A DNA stretch of 64,000 bases from Streptomyces ortus (lineage in GTDB: Bacteria; Actinomycetota; Actinomycetes; Streptomycetales; Streptomycetaceae): NCBI RefSeq assembly GCF_026341275.1, contig NZ_JAIFZO010000002.1:4742118-4806117 (forward strand), given 5' to 3'. Shown here piece after piece: positions 54,770-63,432 of this stretch (position 1 is the first letter of the stretch; every line of letters starts with the position of its first letter). The position numbers were made by a program, and so were the translations under genes. The notes under the pieces are model-generated. The model was not told the origin of the DNA. It saw nothing but the letters and a program-made list of their open reading frames with translations, and ran no database searches.

Positions 54770-55708
54770 GTGAGTACATTCCCCCAGGCAGACCCCAAGG
54801 ACCGCCCCGCGCGGCTCACCGTCGGCGTCGTCGGCGCCGGGCGGGTGGGCCCCGCGCTGGCCGCCTCGCTCCAGCTCGCCGGGCACCGCCCGGTGGCCGT
54901 GTCCGGGGTCTCCGACGCCTCCCGGCGCCGCGCCGCGCAACTGCTGCCCGACGTGCCGCTGGTGACCCCCGAGCAGGTCCTTCAGCGGGCCGACCTGGTC
55001 CTGCTGACGGTCCCGGACGACGCCCTGCCGGGGCTGGTCGAGGGGCTCGTCGACACCGGTTCCATCCGGCCGGGCCAGCTCCTCGTGCACACCTCGGGAC
55101 GGTACGGGGCGAGGATCCTCGACCCCGCCCTGCGCGCCGGCGCCCTGCCGCTGGCCCTGCACCCCGCCATGACGTTCACCGGCACCCCCGTGGACGTACA
55201 GCGACTCGCCGGATGCTCCTTCGGGATCACCGCGCCGGAGGAGCTGCGGCTGGCCGCCGAGGCCCTGGTCATCGAGATGGGCGGCGAGCCCGAGTGGATC
55301 GCCGAGGAGTCCCGGCCGCTCTACCACGCGGCCCTCGCGCTCGGCGCCAACCACCTAGTGACGCTGGTCGCCGAGTCCATGGACCTGCTGCGCACGGCCG
55401 GGGTCGACGCCCCGGACCGGATGCTGGGCCCGCTCCTGGGCGCCGCACTGGACAACGCCCTCAGATCGGGCGACGCGGCCCTCACCGGACCGGTGGCGCG
55501 CGGCGACGCGGGCACGGTCGCCGCGCACATCACCGAACTGCGCGAGCACGCGCCGCAGACCGTCGCCGGCTACCTCGCGATGGCCCGCGCGACGGCCGAC
55601 CGGGCCCTGGCCCACGGCCTGCTCAAGGCGGAGCTCGCCGAGGACCTCCTGGGCGTGCTCGCCGACGGCCCCGACGGACCGGACGTCCCCGAAGGAGACG
55701 TCCGGTGA
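54770..55708 (+). CDS. DUF2520/Rossmann NAD(P)-binding protein
   Basis: A 312-residue protein. The N-terminal Rossmann domain has VGVVGAGRVGPALAASLQ, and LVLLTVPDDALPGLVEGL follows. The C-terminal helical DUF2520 region includes LYHAALALGANHLVTLVAES. It resembles ketopantoate reductase or pyrroline-5-carboxylate reductase in overall fold, and sits directly before panC in many actinomycetes, so a role in pantoate supply is attractive but unproven. GTG start. Confidence 0.87.
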   Translation: MSTFPQADPKDRPARLTVGVVGAGRVGPALAASLQLAGHRPVAVSGVSDASRRRAAQLLPDVPLVTPEQVLQRADLVLLTVPDDALPGLVEGLVDTGSIRPGQLLVHTSGRYGARILDPALRAGALPLALHPAMTFTGTPVDVQRLAGCSFGITAPEELRLAAEALVIEMGGEPEWIAEESRPLYHAALALGANHLVTLVAESMDLLRTAGVDAPDRMLGPLLGAALDNALRSGDAALTGPVARGDAGTVAAHITELREHAPQTVAGYLAMARATADRALAHGLLKAELAEDLLGVLADGPDGPDVPEGDVR

Positions 55709-55829
55709 CGCGCGCGGGTTCAGGCCCGGCCGCCGCGGACCCGGGCGCCGGGACGCGCCCGGGACGGGGCGCCGGGACAGTTTCAGGCTCGGGCACCGAC
55801 AGCCGGGGCGCCCGGAACGGAGCAGTCCG

Positions 55830-56822
55830 ATGACCACCGTCCTGCTGAGCACCGCCGACGCGCTCCACGCGCGCGTACGCACGGGCCGCCGCGCCGTCGT
55901 CATGACGATGGGCGCCCTGCACGAGGGACACGCCACCCTGATCCGCACCGCCCGCCGGCTCGCGGGCGGCGACGGCGAGGTCGTCGTCACCGTCTTCGTG
56001 AACCCCCTCCAGTTCGGCGCGGGCGAGGACCTCGACCGCTACCCGCGCACCCTGGACGCCGACATCAAGATCGCCGAACAGGCGGGCGCGGACGTCGTGT
56101 TCGCCCCTTCCGTGGACGAGGTCTATCCGGGTGGCGAACCCCAGGTCCGGATCAGCGCGGGCCCGATGGGGGAGCGGCTCGAGGGCTCGACGCGGCCCGG
56201 GCACTTCGACGGCATGCTCACCGTCGTCGCCAAGCTGCTGCACCTCACCGGGCCCGACGTGGCGCTGTTCGGGCAGAAGGACGCCCAGCAGCTCGCCCTG
56301 ATCCGCCGCATGGTGCGCGACCTGAATTTCGGCCTGGAGATCGTCGGCGTCCCGACCGTGCGCGAGGCGGACGGTCTCGCCCTGTCCAGCCGCAACCGCT
56401 ATCTGTCGGCCGGCGAGCGCCGCACCGCGCTCGCCCTCTCCCAGGCCCTGTTCGCGGGCAGCGACCGGCACGCCGCCCAGGAGGCCCTGTGCGCACGGGC
56501 CCGCGAAGTGCCCGCCACGCACGCGCGTGCCGACGCCCTGAGCGCCATCGGCGAGTCCCGCGCCGCCGCCGACACGCACGCCGTCGCCAAGGCGGCCCCG
56601 GGAGGCCCCGCCGCGGTCCGCGCCGCCGCCCGGCTGGTCCTGGACGACGCGGCCCGGCTCAGCCCGCCGCTCGTCCTGGACTACCTGGCACTGGTCGATC
56701 CGTCCGACTTCACCGAGATCCAGGACGGCCACACCGGTGAGGCGGTCCTCGCCGTCGCCGCCCGGGTCGGGGCGACCCGGCTGATCGACAACATTCCTCT
56801 GACCTTCGGAGCCGCCTCGTGA
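55830..56822 (+). CDS. panC: pantothenate synthetase
   Basis: A 330-residue enzyme joining pantoate and beta-alanine with ATP. MTMGALHEGHATLI contains the HxGH motif; NPLQFGAGEDLDRYPRTLD, GQKDAQQLALIRRMVRDLN and SSRNRYLSAGER (KMSKS-like) are all present. It has an internal Ala-rich stretch of about 45 residues (around 230-275) not usual in the family. The last codons overlap the nadB GTG by 4 bp. A 121-bp GC-rich gap precedes it. Confidence 0.94.
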   Translation: MTTVLLSTADALHARVRTGRRAVVMTMGALHEGHATLIRTARRLAGGDGEVVVTVFVNPLQFGAGEDLDRYPRTLDADIKIAEQAGADVVFAPSVDEVYPGGEPQVRISAGPMGERLEGSTRPGHFDGMLTVVAKLLHLTGPDVALFGQKDAQQLALIRRMVRDLNFGLEIVGVPTVREADGLALSSRNRYLSAGERRTALALSQALFAGSDRHAAQEALCARAREVPATHARADALSAIGESRAAADTHAVAKAAPGGPAAVRAAARLVLDDAARLSPPLVLDYLALVDPSDFTEIQDGHTGEAVLAVAARVGATRLIDNIPLTFGAAS

Positions 56823-58660
56823 CCAGCACAGGCACCAGCACGGGCGCCGGTACGGGCACCGGCACAGGCATACGTCTGCACGCGCCCGCGCCCGGCTGGT
56901 CCGTCACCGCCGACGTCGTGGTCGTCGGCTCCGGAGTCGCCGGACTCACCGCCGCGCTGCGCTGCGAGGCCGCCGGTCTGCGGACGGTCGTCGTCACCAA
57001 GGCCCGCCTCGACGACGGCTCCACCCGCTGGGCCCAGGGCGGCATAGCCGCGGCCCTGGGGGAGGGCGACACCCCCGAGCAGCACCTCGACGACACCCTG
57101 GTGGCGGGCGCCGGCCTGTGCGACGAGGACGCCGTGCGCATCCTCGTCACCGAGGGCCCCGACGCCGTACGCCGTCTGATCGAGACCGGTGCCCACTTCG
57201 ACGAGTCCGAAGGGGGCGGCCTCGAACTGACCCGTGAGGGCGGCCACCACCGCCGGCGCATCGCCCACGCGGGCGGCGACGCGACCGGCGCCGAGATCTC
57301 CCGCGCCCTCGTCGAGGCGGTCCGCGCGCGCGGGATGCGCACGGTCGAGAACGCGCTCGTCCTGGACCTGCTCACGGACGCGGACGGACGCACCGCGGGC
57401 GTGACCCTGCACGTCATGGGAGAGGGCCAGCACGACGGCGTGGGAGCCGTCCACGCGCCCGCGGTGGTCCTCGCCACCGGCGGCATGGGCCAGGTCTTCT
57501 CGGCGACCACCAACCCGTCGGTGTCCACCGGCGACGGCGTGGCGCTGGCCCTGCGGGCGGGCGCCGAGGTCTCCGACCTCGAATTCGTGCAGTTCCACCC
57601 CACCGTGCTGTTCCTGGGCGCGGACGCGGAGGGCCAGCAGCCGCTCGTGTCCGAGGCGGTCCGCGGCGAGGGCGCCCACCTCGTCGACGCGCACGGCGAG
57701 CGCTTCATGCTGGGGCAGCACGAACTGGCCGAACTGGCGCCCCGCGACATCGTCGCCAAGGGCATCACGCGGCGCATGCAGGAGCAGGACGCCGAGCACA
57801 TGTACCTGGACGCCCGGCACTTCGGGGCGCGCATGTGGGAGCACCGCTTCCCGACGATCCTGGCCGCCTGCCGCGCCCACGGCATCGACCCGGTCACCGA
57901 GCCGATCCCGGTCTCCCCGGCGGCCCACTACGCCTCCGGAGGCGTCCGCACCGACTCCCGGGGCCGTACGACCGTCCCCGGCCTGTACGCGTGCGGCGAG
58001 GTCGCCTGCACCGGCGTCCACGGCGCCAACCGGCTCGCCTCGAACTCCCTCCTGGAAGGCCTCGTCTACGCCGAGCGCATCGCGGCGGACATCGCGGACA
58101 GCCACGACGGGGACGGCACCGGCACGGCCGGTCACGAGGAGCCAGGTCAGGACGAGAACCGGCTCCACGCGCGCGTGCCTTCGCCCGGCGACGCCCGGCC
58201 GCGGAAGCCCGAGCACCCGCTGCTCGCCGCCGAGGCCCGGTTCGCGATCCAGCGGATCATGACGGACGGCGCCGGCGTCCTGCGCTCGGCCGGCTCCCTG
58301 AAGGGCGCCGCCGACCGCCTCCAGCAACTGCACGCCGACGCCCGCGACGCCCTCGACGAGAACGGCAAGACCGCCGAGCCCGGCGTCGACACCTGGGAGG
58401 CGACCAACCTCCTGTGCGTGGCCCGAGTCCTGGTGGCCGCCGCCCGCCTCCGCGAGGAGACCCGAGGCTGCCACTGGCGCGAGGACCGGGACGAACGGGA
58501 CGACGAGAACTGGCGGCGCCACATCGTCGTACGGCTCAATCCCGACCGGACGCTCGCGGTACACACCACCGACACCGCAGACTTCCCCCCGACACTCTCC
58601 CCGGCCCGCGACCGTGTGCGTACCGGGAAAACCCCCACGCCCAGCCCCCAGGAGCAGTGA
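56819..58660 (+). CDS. nadB: L-aspartate oxidase
   Basis: A 613-residue FAD enzyme oxidising aspartate to iminoaspartate. An FAD-binding VVVGSGVAGLTAAL is at about 40, followed by STRWAQGGIAAALGEGD, EFVQFHPTVL and PAAHYASGGVRTDSRG. Two inserts are notable: a Gly/Thr-rich N-terminal tail (TGTSTGAGTGTGTG) and an Asp/Gly-rich stretch near 425-445. Translation is coupled to panC by GTGA overlap. Confidence 0.94.
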   Translation: MTSTGTSTGAGTGTGTGIRLHAPAPGWSVTADVVVVGSGVAGLTAALRCEAAGLRTVVVTKARLDDGSTRWAQGGIAAALGEGDTPEQHLDDTLVAGAGLCDEDAVRILVTEGPDAVRRLIETGAHFDESEGGGLELTREGGHHRRRIAHAGGDATGAEISRALVEAVRARGMRTVENALVLDLLTDADGRTAGVTLHVMGEGQHDGVGAVHAPAVVLATGGMGQVFSATTNPSVSTGDGVALALRAGAEVSDLEFVQFHPTVLFLGADAEGQQPLVSEAVRGEGAHLVDAHGERFMLGQHELAELAPRDIVAKGITRRMQEQDAEHMYLDARHFGARMWEHRFPTILAACRAHGIDPVTEPIPVSPAAHYASGGVRTDSRGRTTVPGLYACGEVACTGVHGANRLASNSLLEGLVYAERIAADIADSHDGDGTGTAGHEEPGQDENRLHARVPSPGDARPRKPEHPLLAAEARFAIQRIMTDGAGVLRSAGSLKGAADRLQQLHADARDALDENGKTAEPGVDTWEATNLLCVARVLVAAARLREETRGCHWREDRDERDDENWRRHIVVRLNPDRTLAVHTTDTADFPPTLSPARDRVRTGKTPTPSPQEQ

Positions 58661-58665
58661 CAGAA

Positions 58666-59673
58666 GTGAGCACCCCGGACCTTCCCCTCCTCGACGGCGG
58701 TGGCTGCGGCGACGGCTGCGGCTGTGGCGAGTACAGCGCCGACGACGCGGAGTACGCCGAGTGCGGGCTCGACCCCGCCCTCGCCCAGCTCCTCGCCGAC
58801 GCCGGGCTCGACCCCGTCGAGGTCGAGGACATCGCGCATCTGGCCATCGAGGAGGACCTCGACCACGGGGTGGACGTGACCACGGTCGCGACCATCCCCG
58901 AGGAGGCCGTCTCCACCGCCGACTTCACCGCCCGGGAAGCCGGTGTCGTGGCGGGCCTGCGGATCGCCGAGGCGGTCGTCTCCGTGGTCTGCACCGACGA
59001 GTTCGAGGTCGAGCGGCACGTCGACGACGGCGACCGCGTCGAGGCCGGCCAGCGGCTCCTGAGCGTCACGACCCGCACCCGGGACCTGCTGACGGCCGAG
59101 CGCAGCGCGCTCAACCTCCTGTGCCGTCTGTCCGGCATCGCGACGGCCACGCGCGCGTGGGCGGACGTCCTGGAGGGCTCCGGCGCGCGCGTACGGGACA
59201 CTCGCAAGACGACGCCCGGGCTGCGCTCACTGGAGAAGTTCGCGGTCCGCAGCGGCGGCGGGGTCAACCACCGCATGTCCCTCTCGGACGCGGCCCTCGT
59301 CAAGGACAACCACGTGGTCGCCGCGGGCGGCGTCGCACAGGCCTTCAAGGCCGTCCGGGAGACCTTCCCCGAGCTGCCGATCGAGGTCGAGGTCGACACC
59401 CTGGACCAGCTGCACGAGGTCCTGGACGCGGGCGCCGACCTCATCCTCCTGGACAACTTCACGCCCGCCGAGTGCGAGGAGGCCGTGGCCCTGGTGGGCG
59501 GACGCGCGCTCCTGGAGGCCTCGGGCCGTCTCAGCCTGGACACCGCCGCGGCGTACGCGCGCACGGGCGTCGACTTCCTCGCGGTGGGCGCCCTCACGCA
59601 CTCCTCGCCCATCCTGGACATCGGCCTCGACCTGCGCGACGCCCCCGAGTCGCCCCTGAGCGAGGCTGAGTAG
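58666..59673 (+). CDS. nadC: nicotinate-nucleotide pyrophosphorylase (carboxylating)
   Basis: A 335-residue quinolinate phosphoribosyltransferase. LLTAERSALNLLCRLSGIAT, RDTRKTTPGLRSLEKFAV, LVKDNHVVAAGG and LLDNFTP are the active-site segments. The first 20 residues are Cys/Gly-rich (DGGGCGDGCGCGEY) with four cysteines in a row, not part of the ordinary fold. GTG 58666 is chosen for spacing to AGGAG; GTG 58657 would overlap the nadB stop codon. Confidence 0.94.
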   Translation: MSTPDLPLLDGGGCGDGCGCGEYSADDAEYAECGLDPALAQLLADAGLDPVEVEDIAHLAIEEDLDHGVDVTTVATIPEEAVSTADFTAREAGVVAGLRIAEAVVSVVCTDEFEVERHVDDGDRVEAGQRLLSVTTRTRDLLTAERSALNLLCRLSGIATATRAWADVLEGSGARVRDTRKTTPGLRSLEKFAVRSGGGVNHRMSLSDAALVKDNHVVAAGGVAQAFKAVRETFPELPIEVEVDTLDQLHEVLDAGADLILLDNFTPAECEEAVALVGGRALLEASGRLSLDTAAAYARTGVDFLAVGALTHSSPILDIGLDLRDAPESPLSEAE

Positions 59674-59675
59674 GC

Positions 59676-60473
59676 ATGCTGCTCACGATCGACGTCGGCA
59701 ACACGCACACCGTCCTCGGGCTCTTCGACGGCGAGGACATCGTCGAGCACTGGCGCATCTCCACGGACGCGCGTCGCACCGCGGACGAGCTGGCCGTGCT
59801 CCTCCAGGGGCTGATGGGCATGCACCCGCTGCTCGGCGACGAGCTGGGCGACGGCATCGACGGCATCGCGATCTGCTCGACCGTCCCCTCGGTCCTGCAC
59901 GAGCTGCGCGAGGTGACCCGCCGCTACTACGGCGACGTACCCGCCGTCCTCGTCGAACCGGGCATCAAGACGGGCGTCCCGATCCTGATGGACAACCCCA
60001 AGGAGGTCGGCGCCGACCGCATCATCAACGCGGTGGCGGCGGTCGAGCTGTTCGGCGGGCCGGCGATCGTCGTCGACTTCGGTACGGCGACGACCTTCGA
60101 CGCGGTCTCCGCGCGCGGGGAGTACGCCGGCGGCGTCATCGCGCCCGGTATCGAGATCTCCGTCGAGGCGCTCGGTGTCCGGGGCGCGCAGCTCCGCAAG
60201 ATCGAGATCGCGAGACCGCGCACGGTCATCGGCAAGAACACGGTCGAGGCGATGCAGTCCGGCATCATCTACGGCTTCGCCGGGCAGGTCGACGGCGTCG
60301 TGCGCCGCATGGCCCGCGAACTCGCCGACGATCCGGACGACGTCACGGTCATCGCGACGGGCGGGCTCGCGCCGATGGTGCTCGGCGAGGCGTCGGTGAT
60401 CGACGAGCACGAGCCGTGGTTGACGCTGATCGGCCTGCGACTGGTCTACGAACGAAACGTCTCCCGCACGTAG
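59676..60473 (+). CDS. coaX: type III pantothenate kinase
   Basis: A 265-residue ASKHA-fold kinase that phosphorylates pantothenate. DVGNTHTVLGLFDG is the P-loop-like motif; GADRIINAVAAV and IVVDFGTATTFDAVS supply the substrate and metal residues. It starts 2 bp after nadC and ends the panC-nadB-nadC-coaX run, so pantothenate made by PanC and the NAD branch are expressed together. Confidence 0.95.
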   Translation: MLLTIDVGNTHTVLGLFDGEDIVEHWRISTDARRTADELAVLLQGLMGMHPLLGDELGDGIDGIAICSTVPSVLHELREVTRRYYGDVPAVLVEPGIKTGVPILMDNPKEVGADRIINAVAAVELFGGPAIVVDFGTATTFDAVSARGEYAGGVIAPGIEISVEALGVRGAQLRKIEIARPRTVIGKNTVEAMQSGIIYGFAGQVDGVVRRMARELADDPDDVTVIATGGLAPMVLGEASVIDEHEPWLTLIGLRLVYERNVSRT

Positions 60474-60525
60474 CCGCTCCGCTGGGGTGACCGCGCTTGG
60501 CAGGTGCGGGCCGGTCGGGGTTGAT

Positions 60526-60650
60526 GTTGCGCAGTTACCCGCGCCCCGACCCATCCAGGGGCGCGGGGAACTGCGCAACACCAGCCCCGGCCAACCCGCA
60601 GGCATCCAGCGCCCTCGCCCCGACCCACCCAGGGGCGCGGGGAACTGCGC
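60526..60650 (+). terminator. coaX terminator built from the dispersed 20-bp element
   Basis: The arms 60526-60547 and 60558-60579 pair at 21 of 22 positions around a 10-nt loop, forming a very stable hairpin 53 bp after the coaX stop. A further half copy of the same element is at 60631-60650. The rest of the 60474-60791 gap has no gene; the likely promoter of the next gene is near TTTTGTCTGATTAGC (60764-60778). Confidence 0.8.
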
Positions 60651-60791
60651 AGCTCACCGCAGCGGACCCGCAGGTGTCCACTCGCCCCCGGCGGCTCCTC
60701 GGTGGCACCCCGGGGGAGCCGCCACGATGCAGCCACGCCGCACAATGGGCGGTATGTGGGTTTTGTCTGATTAGCGCGTATCGTCGCGGCC

Positions 60792-61418
60792 ATGCCCACG
60801 CCTCACGGATCCCGCGGCGGCATGGCGTTCGGTACGGAGGAGCTGCGTGTGCTCCGACGTGCGCTCGCTCTCGCCCTTCACCCCGGCCCCGCCTCGGCCC
60901 AGGACCTCCAGGACTGCCTCCGCCTGGCGGAGAGTGTCGACGAGGCGGCCCGCGAGGGCGCCCGGCAGCGCGCCTTCCTGCTGGCCGACCTCGCCCGCTA
61001 CCGCGCCGCGCTCCCGGGGACGGCCGCGGGCTATCTGACGCTCCTGGAGGAGGCCCTCGGTGCCGGCCACCGTCCGGTCCCCGACGACATGGCCGCCCTG
61101 CGCGCCCTGTGCGGCAACCCCGTGGCGGCCCTCCTCCTCGACCGCTGCGAGGAGCTCGTGGAGCAGGACGTGCGCACCCGCCTCGCCCGCCGCTCGGTAC
61201 CGGCCTCGCGCACCCGCCCCCGCGCCCGGCTGACGGCCCTCCCCGGCGGGAAGCCCGCGGAACGGCCCGCCGGCGACCCGGCCCCCCGGCCCGCCCCGCA
61301 GGCGCCGCGCCCCGACCGCCCCATCCCGACCCCGGGCGAGGTCTTCCCTCCCAAGCGCAAGCCCGCCGCCCCGTCGCCAACCCCCGACAGCCCTTCCCGG
61401 CAGCTCGCCGCCGTCTAG
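60792..61418 (+). CDS. conserved Streptomyces protein of unknown function
   Basis: A 208-residue protein. The first 130 residues are an all-helical domain (EELRVLRRALALALHPGP, then LQDCLRLAESVDEAAREGAR, then LTLLEEALGAGH), and the rest is a Pro/Arg-rich disordered tail. No catalytic motif or membrane segment is seen and I do not recognise a named family. Composition and position suggest a conserved genus-specific protein. Confidence 0.75.
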   Translation: MPTPHGSRGGMAFGTEELRVLRRALALALHPGPASAQDLQDCLRLAESVDEAAREGARQRAFLLADLARYRAALPGTAAGYLTLLEEALGAGHRPVPDDMAALRALCGNPVAALLLDRCEELVEQDVRTRLARRSVPASRTRPRARLTALPGGKPAERPAGDPAPRPAPQAPRPDRPIPTPGEVFPPKRKPAAPSPTPDSPSRQLAAV

Positions 61419-61486
61419 GACACGTCCCGGGCGGGTCCCTGACCCCGATCCCCGCCCGGCCCGGCACCCTGGCTACTCTGGGCGGC

Positions 61487-61666
61487 ATGGAATACGTCTC
61501 CGCGCTCGTGCCCCCGGTCGTGATGGCCGTGTTCTTCGTCGGTCTGATCGTGACGATCGTGAAGACCCAGGGCGGTGCCAACAAGGCCAAGGAGGACGCG
61601 GCCGTCGACGCGGTCCTCGCCCGCGCCGAGCACGCCCGCCAGACCCACCGCGACACCGAGACCTGA
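61487..61666 (+). CDS. small single-pass membrane protein
   Basis: A 59-residue protein: MEYVSALVPPVVMAVFFVGL forms one membrane helix, followed by an amphipathic charged helix (KAKEDAAVDAVLARAEHARQ). It is too small for most gene callers but has normal codon bias and an ATG after GGGCGGC. A terminator follows 34 bp after the stop codon. Function unknown. Confidence 0.75.
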   Translation: MEYVSALVPPVVMAVFFVGLIVTIVKTQGGANKAKEDAAVDAVLARAEHARQTHRDTET

Positions 61667-61699
61667 GCGCGGCTCCCGGCCCACCGCCGCTCACCGCAC

Positions 61700-61740
61700 G
61701 GCGTACGACTCATACGTTTTACGAGTCGTACGCCCTTTTT
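61700..61740 (+). terminator. intrinsic terminator with T tract
   Basis: A perfect 12-bp stem (61700-61711 with 61723-61734) around ATACGTTTTAC is followed by a T5 run at 61736-61740. It is the strongest canonical terminator in the right half of the window. Because the BlaI-type gene starts 42 bp later, the palindrome GCGTACGACTC could alternatively be its operator. Confidence 0.8.
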
Positions 61741-61781
61741 GTTGCTGTTTGCCGGCCGGTGCCACGTCCACCACGTGATCG

Positions 61782-62297
61782 GTGACATCTCCCCCTATTG
61801 TTCTGGCTGTGCCTCGCCCATTGGGAGAACTCGAAGACTCGGTCATGACGCGGGTGTGGAAGTGGAACCGCCCGGTGACCGTACGAGAAGTCCTGGAAGA
61901 CCTTCAGCAGGAGCGGTCCATCGCCTACACCACGGTGATGACCGTTTTGGACAATCTCCATCAGAAGGGCTGGGTGCGTCGCGAGGCGGAAGGCCGGGCC
62001 TATCGATATGAGGCGGTCTCCACCCGTGCCGCCTACTCGGCCGCACTCATGAACGACGCCTGGACGCAGAGCGACAACCCGGCCGCCGCTCTCGTCGCCT
62101 TCTTCGGCATGATGTCCCCGCAACAGCGCGAAGCACTGCGCGACGCCGTACGTATCGTCCAAGGGCCGGAAACGCCCGCACCGCAGAACACGGCACCGCA
62201 GAACACCGCACCGCAGAACGCGGCAGGACAGAACACGGCAGGACAGAACACGGCCGTCGAGAACCCCGCCGCCGCAGAGGGCGCGAGCGGGGGATAG
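61782..62297 (+). CDS. BlaI/MecI-family repressor
   Basis: About 171 residues. The BlaI winged helix covers about 12-85 (LGELEDSVMTRVWKWNRPVT, then LQQERSIAYTTVMTVLDNLH, then KGWVRREAEGRAYRYEAV), then a dimerisation helix region to about 125. The C-terminal 45 residues are repeats of APQNT/GQNTA, which ordinary BlaI proteins lack. No M56 protease gene is adjacent. The start is GTG 61782 or GTG 61809. Confidence 0.87.
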   Translation: MTSPPIVLAVPRPLGELEDSVMTRVWKWNRPVTVREVLEDLQQERSIAYTTVMTVLDNLHQKGWVRREAEGRAYRYEAVSTRAAYSAALMNDAWTQSDNPAAALVAFFGMMSPQQREALRDAVRIVQGPETPAPQNTAPQNTAPQNAAGQNTAGQNTAVENPAAAEGASGG

Positions 62298-62307
62298 CGT
62301 CCGGTTC

Positions 62308-62847
62308 ATGCCAGCAGAGCAGCCCGAAGTCAGCACTAATGCCCTCACTGTCCGCCGGGCCAGGACCAGCGATGTCCCGGCGGTTCGCGGCCTCCTCGAC
62401 TCGTACGTCCGCGGTCGCATCCTGCTCGACAAAGCGACGGTCACGCTTTACGAGGACATCCAGGAGTTCTGGGTCGCGGAACGCGGTACGGGCCGGAGTT
62501 CGGAGGTCGTGGGCTGCGGAGCTCTCCACGTGATGTGGGAAGACCTCGCGGAAGTACGCACTCTCGCGGTGAACCCCGTGATGAAGGGGGCGGGTGTGGG
62601 CCATCAGTTGCTGGGGAAGTTGCTGGAGACCGCCCGCTGGCTCGGTGTTCGCCGCGTATTCTGCCTGACCTTCGAAGTCGACTTCTTCGCCAAGCACGGC
62701 TTCGTCGAGATCGGTGAGACGCCCGTTGACACCGATGTCTACGTCGAGCTGTTGCGTTCCTATGACGAGGGCGTGGCCGAGTTCCTGGGGCTCGAACGAG
62801 TGAAACCGAACACCTTGGGCAACAGCCGGATGCTTCTGCATCTGTGA
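62308..62847 (+). CDS. GNAT amino-acid N-acetyltransferase (ArgA-like)
   Basis: A 179-residue GNAT protein. VRRARTSDVPAVRGLLDSYV is the N-terminal helix-strand, and RTLAVNPVMKGAGVGHQLLG is the acetyl-CoA pyrophosphate loop. The later motifs CLTFEVDFFAKHGFVEIG and YVELLRSYDEGVAEFLGLERVKPNTLGNSRM are those of the short actinobacterial glutamate N-acetyltransferases, the alternative first enzyme of arginine synthesis. ATG start, 10 bp after the BlaI-type gene. Confidence 0.88.
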   Translation: MPAEQPEVSTNALTVRRARTSDVPAVRGLLDSYVRGRILLDKATVTLYEDIQEFWVAERGTGRSSEVVGCGALHVMWEDLAEVRTLAVNPVMKGAGVGHQLLGKLLETARWLGVRRVFCLTFEVDFFAKHGFVEIGETPVDTDVYVELLRSYDEGVAEFLGLERVKPNTLGNSRMLLHL

Positions 62848-62999
62848 TCGCCCGTGCGTAAAACTCCGGGCCTACCTCCGCACCGGCGCGTCGGCCCATG
62901 CCCAGTGCCTCTATGTCCGAAACGCGCATGTTTCCGGTCTTCCCGGGTCTCGTCGGTCTCTCCCAGGGGTTTGTGTTTTTCCATCAAAAGCGGTTTGCT

Positions 63000-63028
63000 T
63001 TCCGACGTACTGCAGTAGTGCATATAAC
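63000..63028 (+). promoter_or_regulatory. probable lsr2 promoter
   Basis: TATAAC at 63023-63028 is a good -10 element, with TTCCGA at 63000-63005 at a 17-bp spacing as a weak -35. The stretch 62960-63030 is AT-rich for this genome, which is the type of DNA Lsr2 itself binds, so autoregulation is likely. Confidence 0.5.
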
Positions 63029-63096
63029 AGGGGACATGAAACTGCGGCGGCTGCCGTGGATCCTCGGCCCTGAAGATATCGATGAAAGGAAATCCG

Positions 63097-63432
63097 GTGG
63101 CACAGAAGGTTCAGGTCCTTCTTGTCGATGACCTCGACGGTGGCGAGGCGGACGAGACCGTGACGTTCGCGTTGGACGGCAAGACGTACGAGATCGATCT
63201 CACGACCGCCAATGCGGACAAGCTCCGTGGACTTCTTGAGCCGTACGTCAAGGGCGGCCGTCGTACCGGAGGCCGTGCTTCGGGTGGGCGTGGAAAGGCG
63301 CGCGCCGCTTCCGGTGGCAGCCAGGACACCGCGCAGATCCGTGCCTGGGCGAAGGAGAACGGTTACGAGGTCAATGACCGTGGCCGCGTTCCGGCGTCCA
63401 TTCGCGAGGCCTACGAGAAGGCCAACGGCTGA
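63097..63432 (+). CDS. lsr2: Lsr2 nucleoid-associated silencer
   Basis: A 111-residue H-NS-like protein. The N-terminal dimerisation domain is about 1-60 (QKVQVLLVDDLDGGEADETV, then YEIDLTTANADKLRGLLEPY), the linker is Gly/Arg-rich, and the C-terminal AT-hook-like domain includes IRAWAKENGYEVNDRGRVPA with the R-G-R minor-groove motif. It coats AT-rich DNA and silences acquired and specialised-metabolism genes. GTG 63097 has AAAGGAAA upstream. It overlaps the convergent partial gene by 22 bp. Confidence 0.95.
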   Translation: MAQKVQVLLVDDLDGGEADETVTFALDGKTYEIDLTTANADKLRGLLEPYVKGGRRTGGRASGGRGKARAASGGSQDTAQIRAWAKENGYEVNDRGRVPASIREAYEKANG

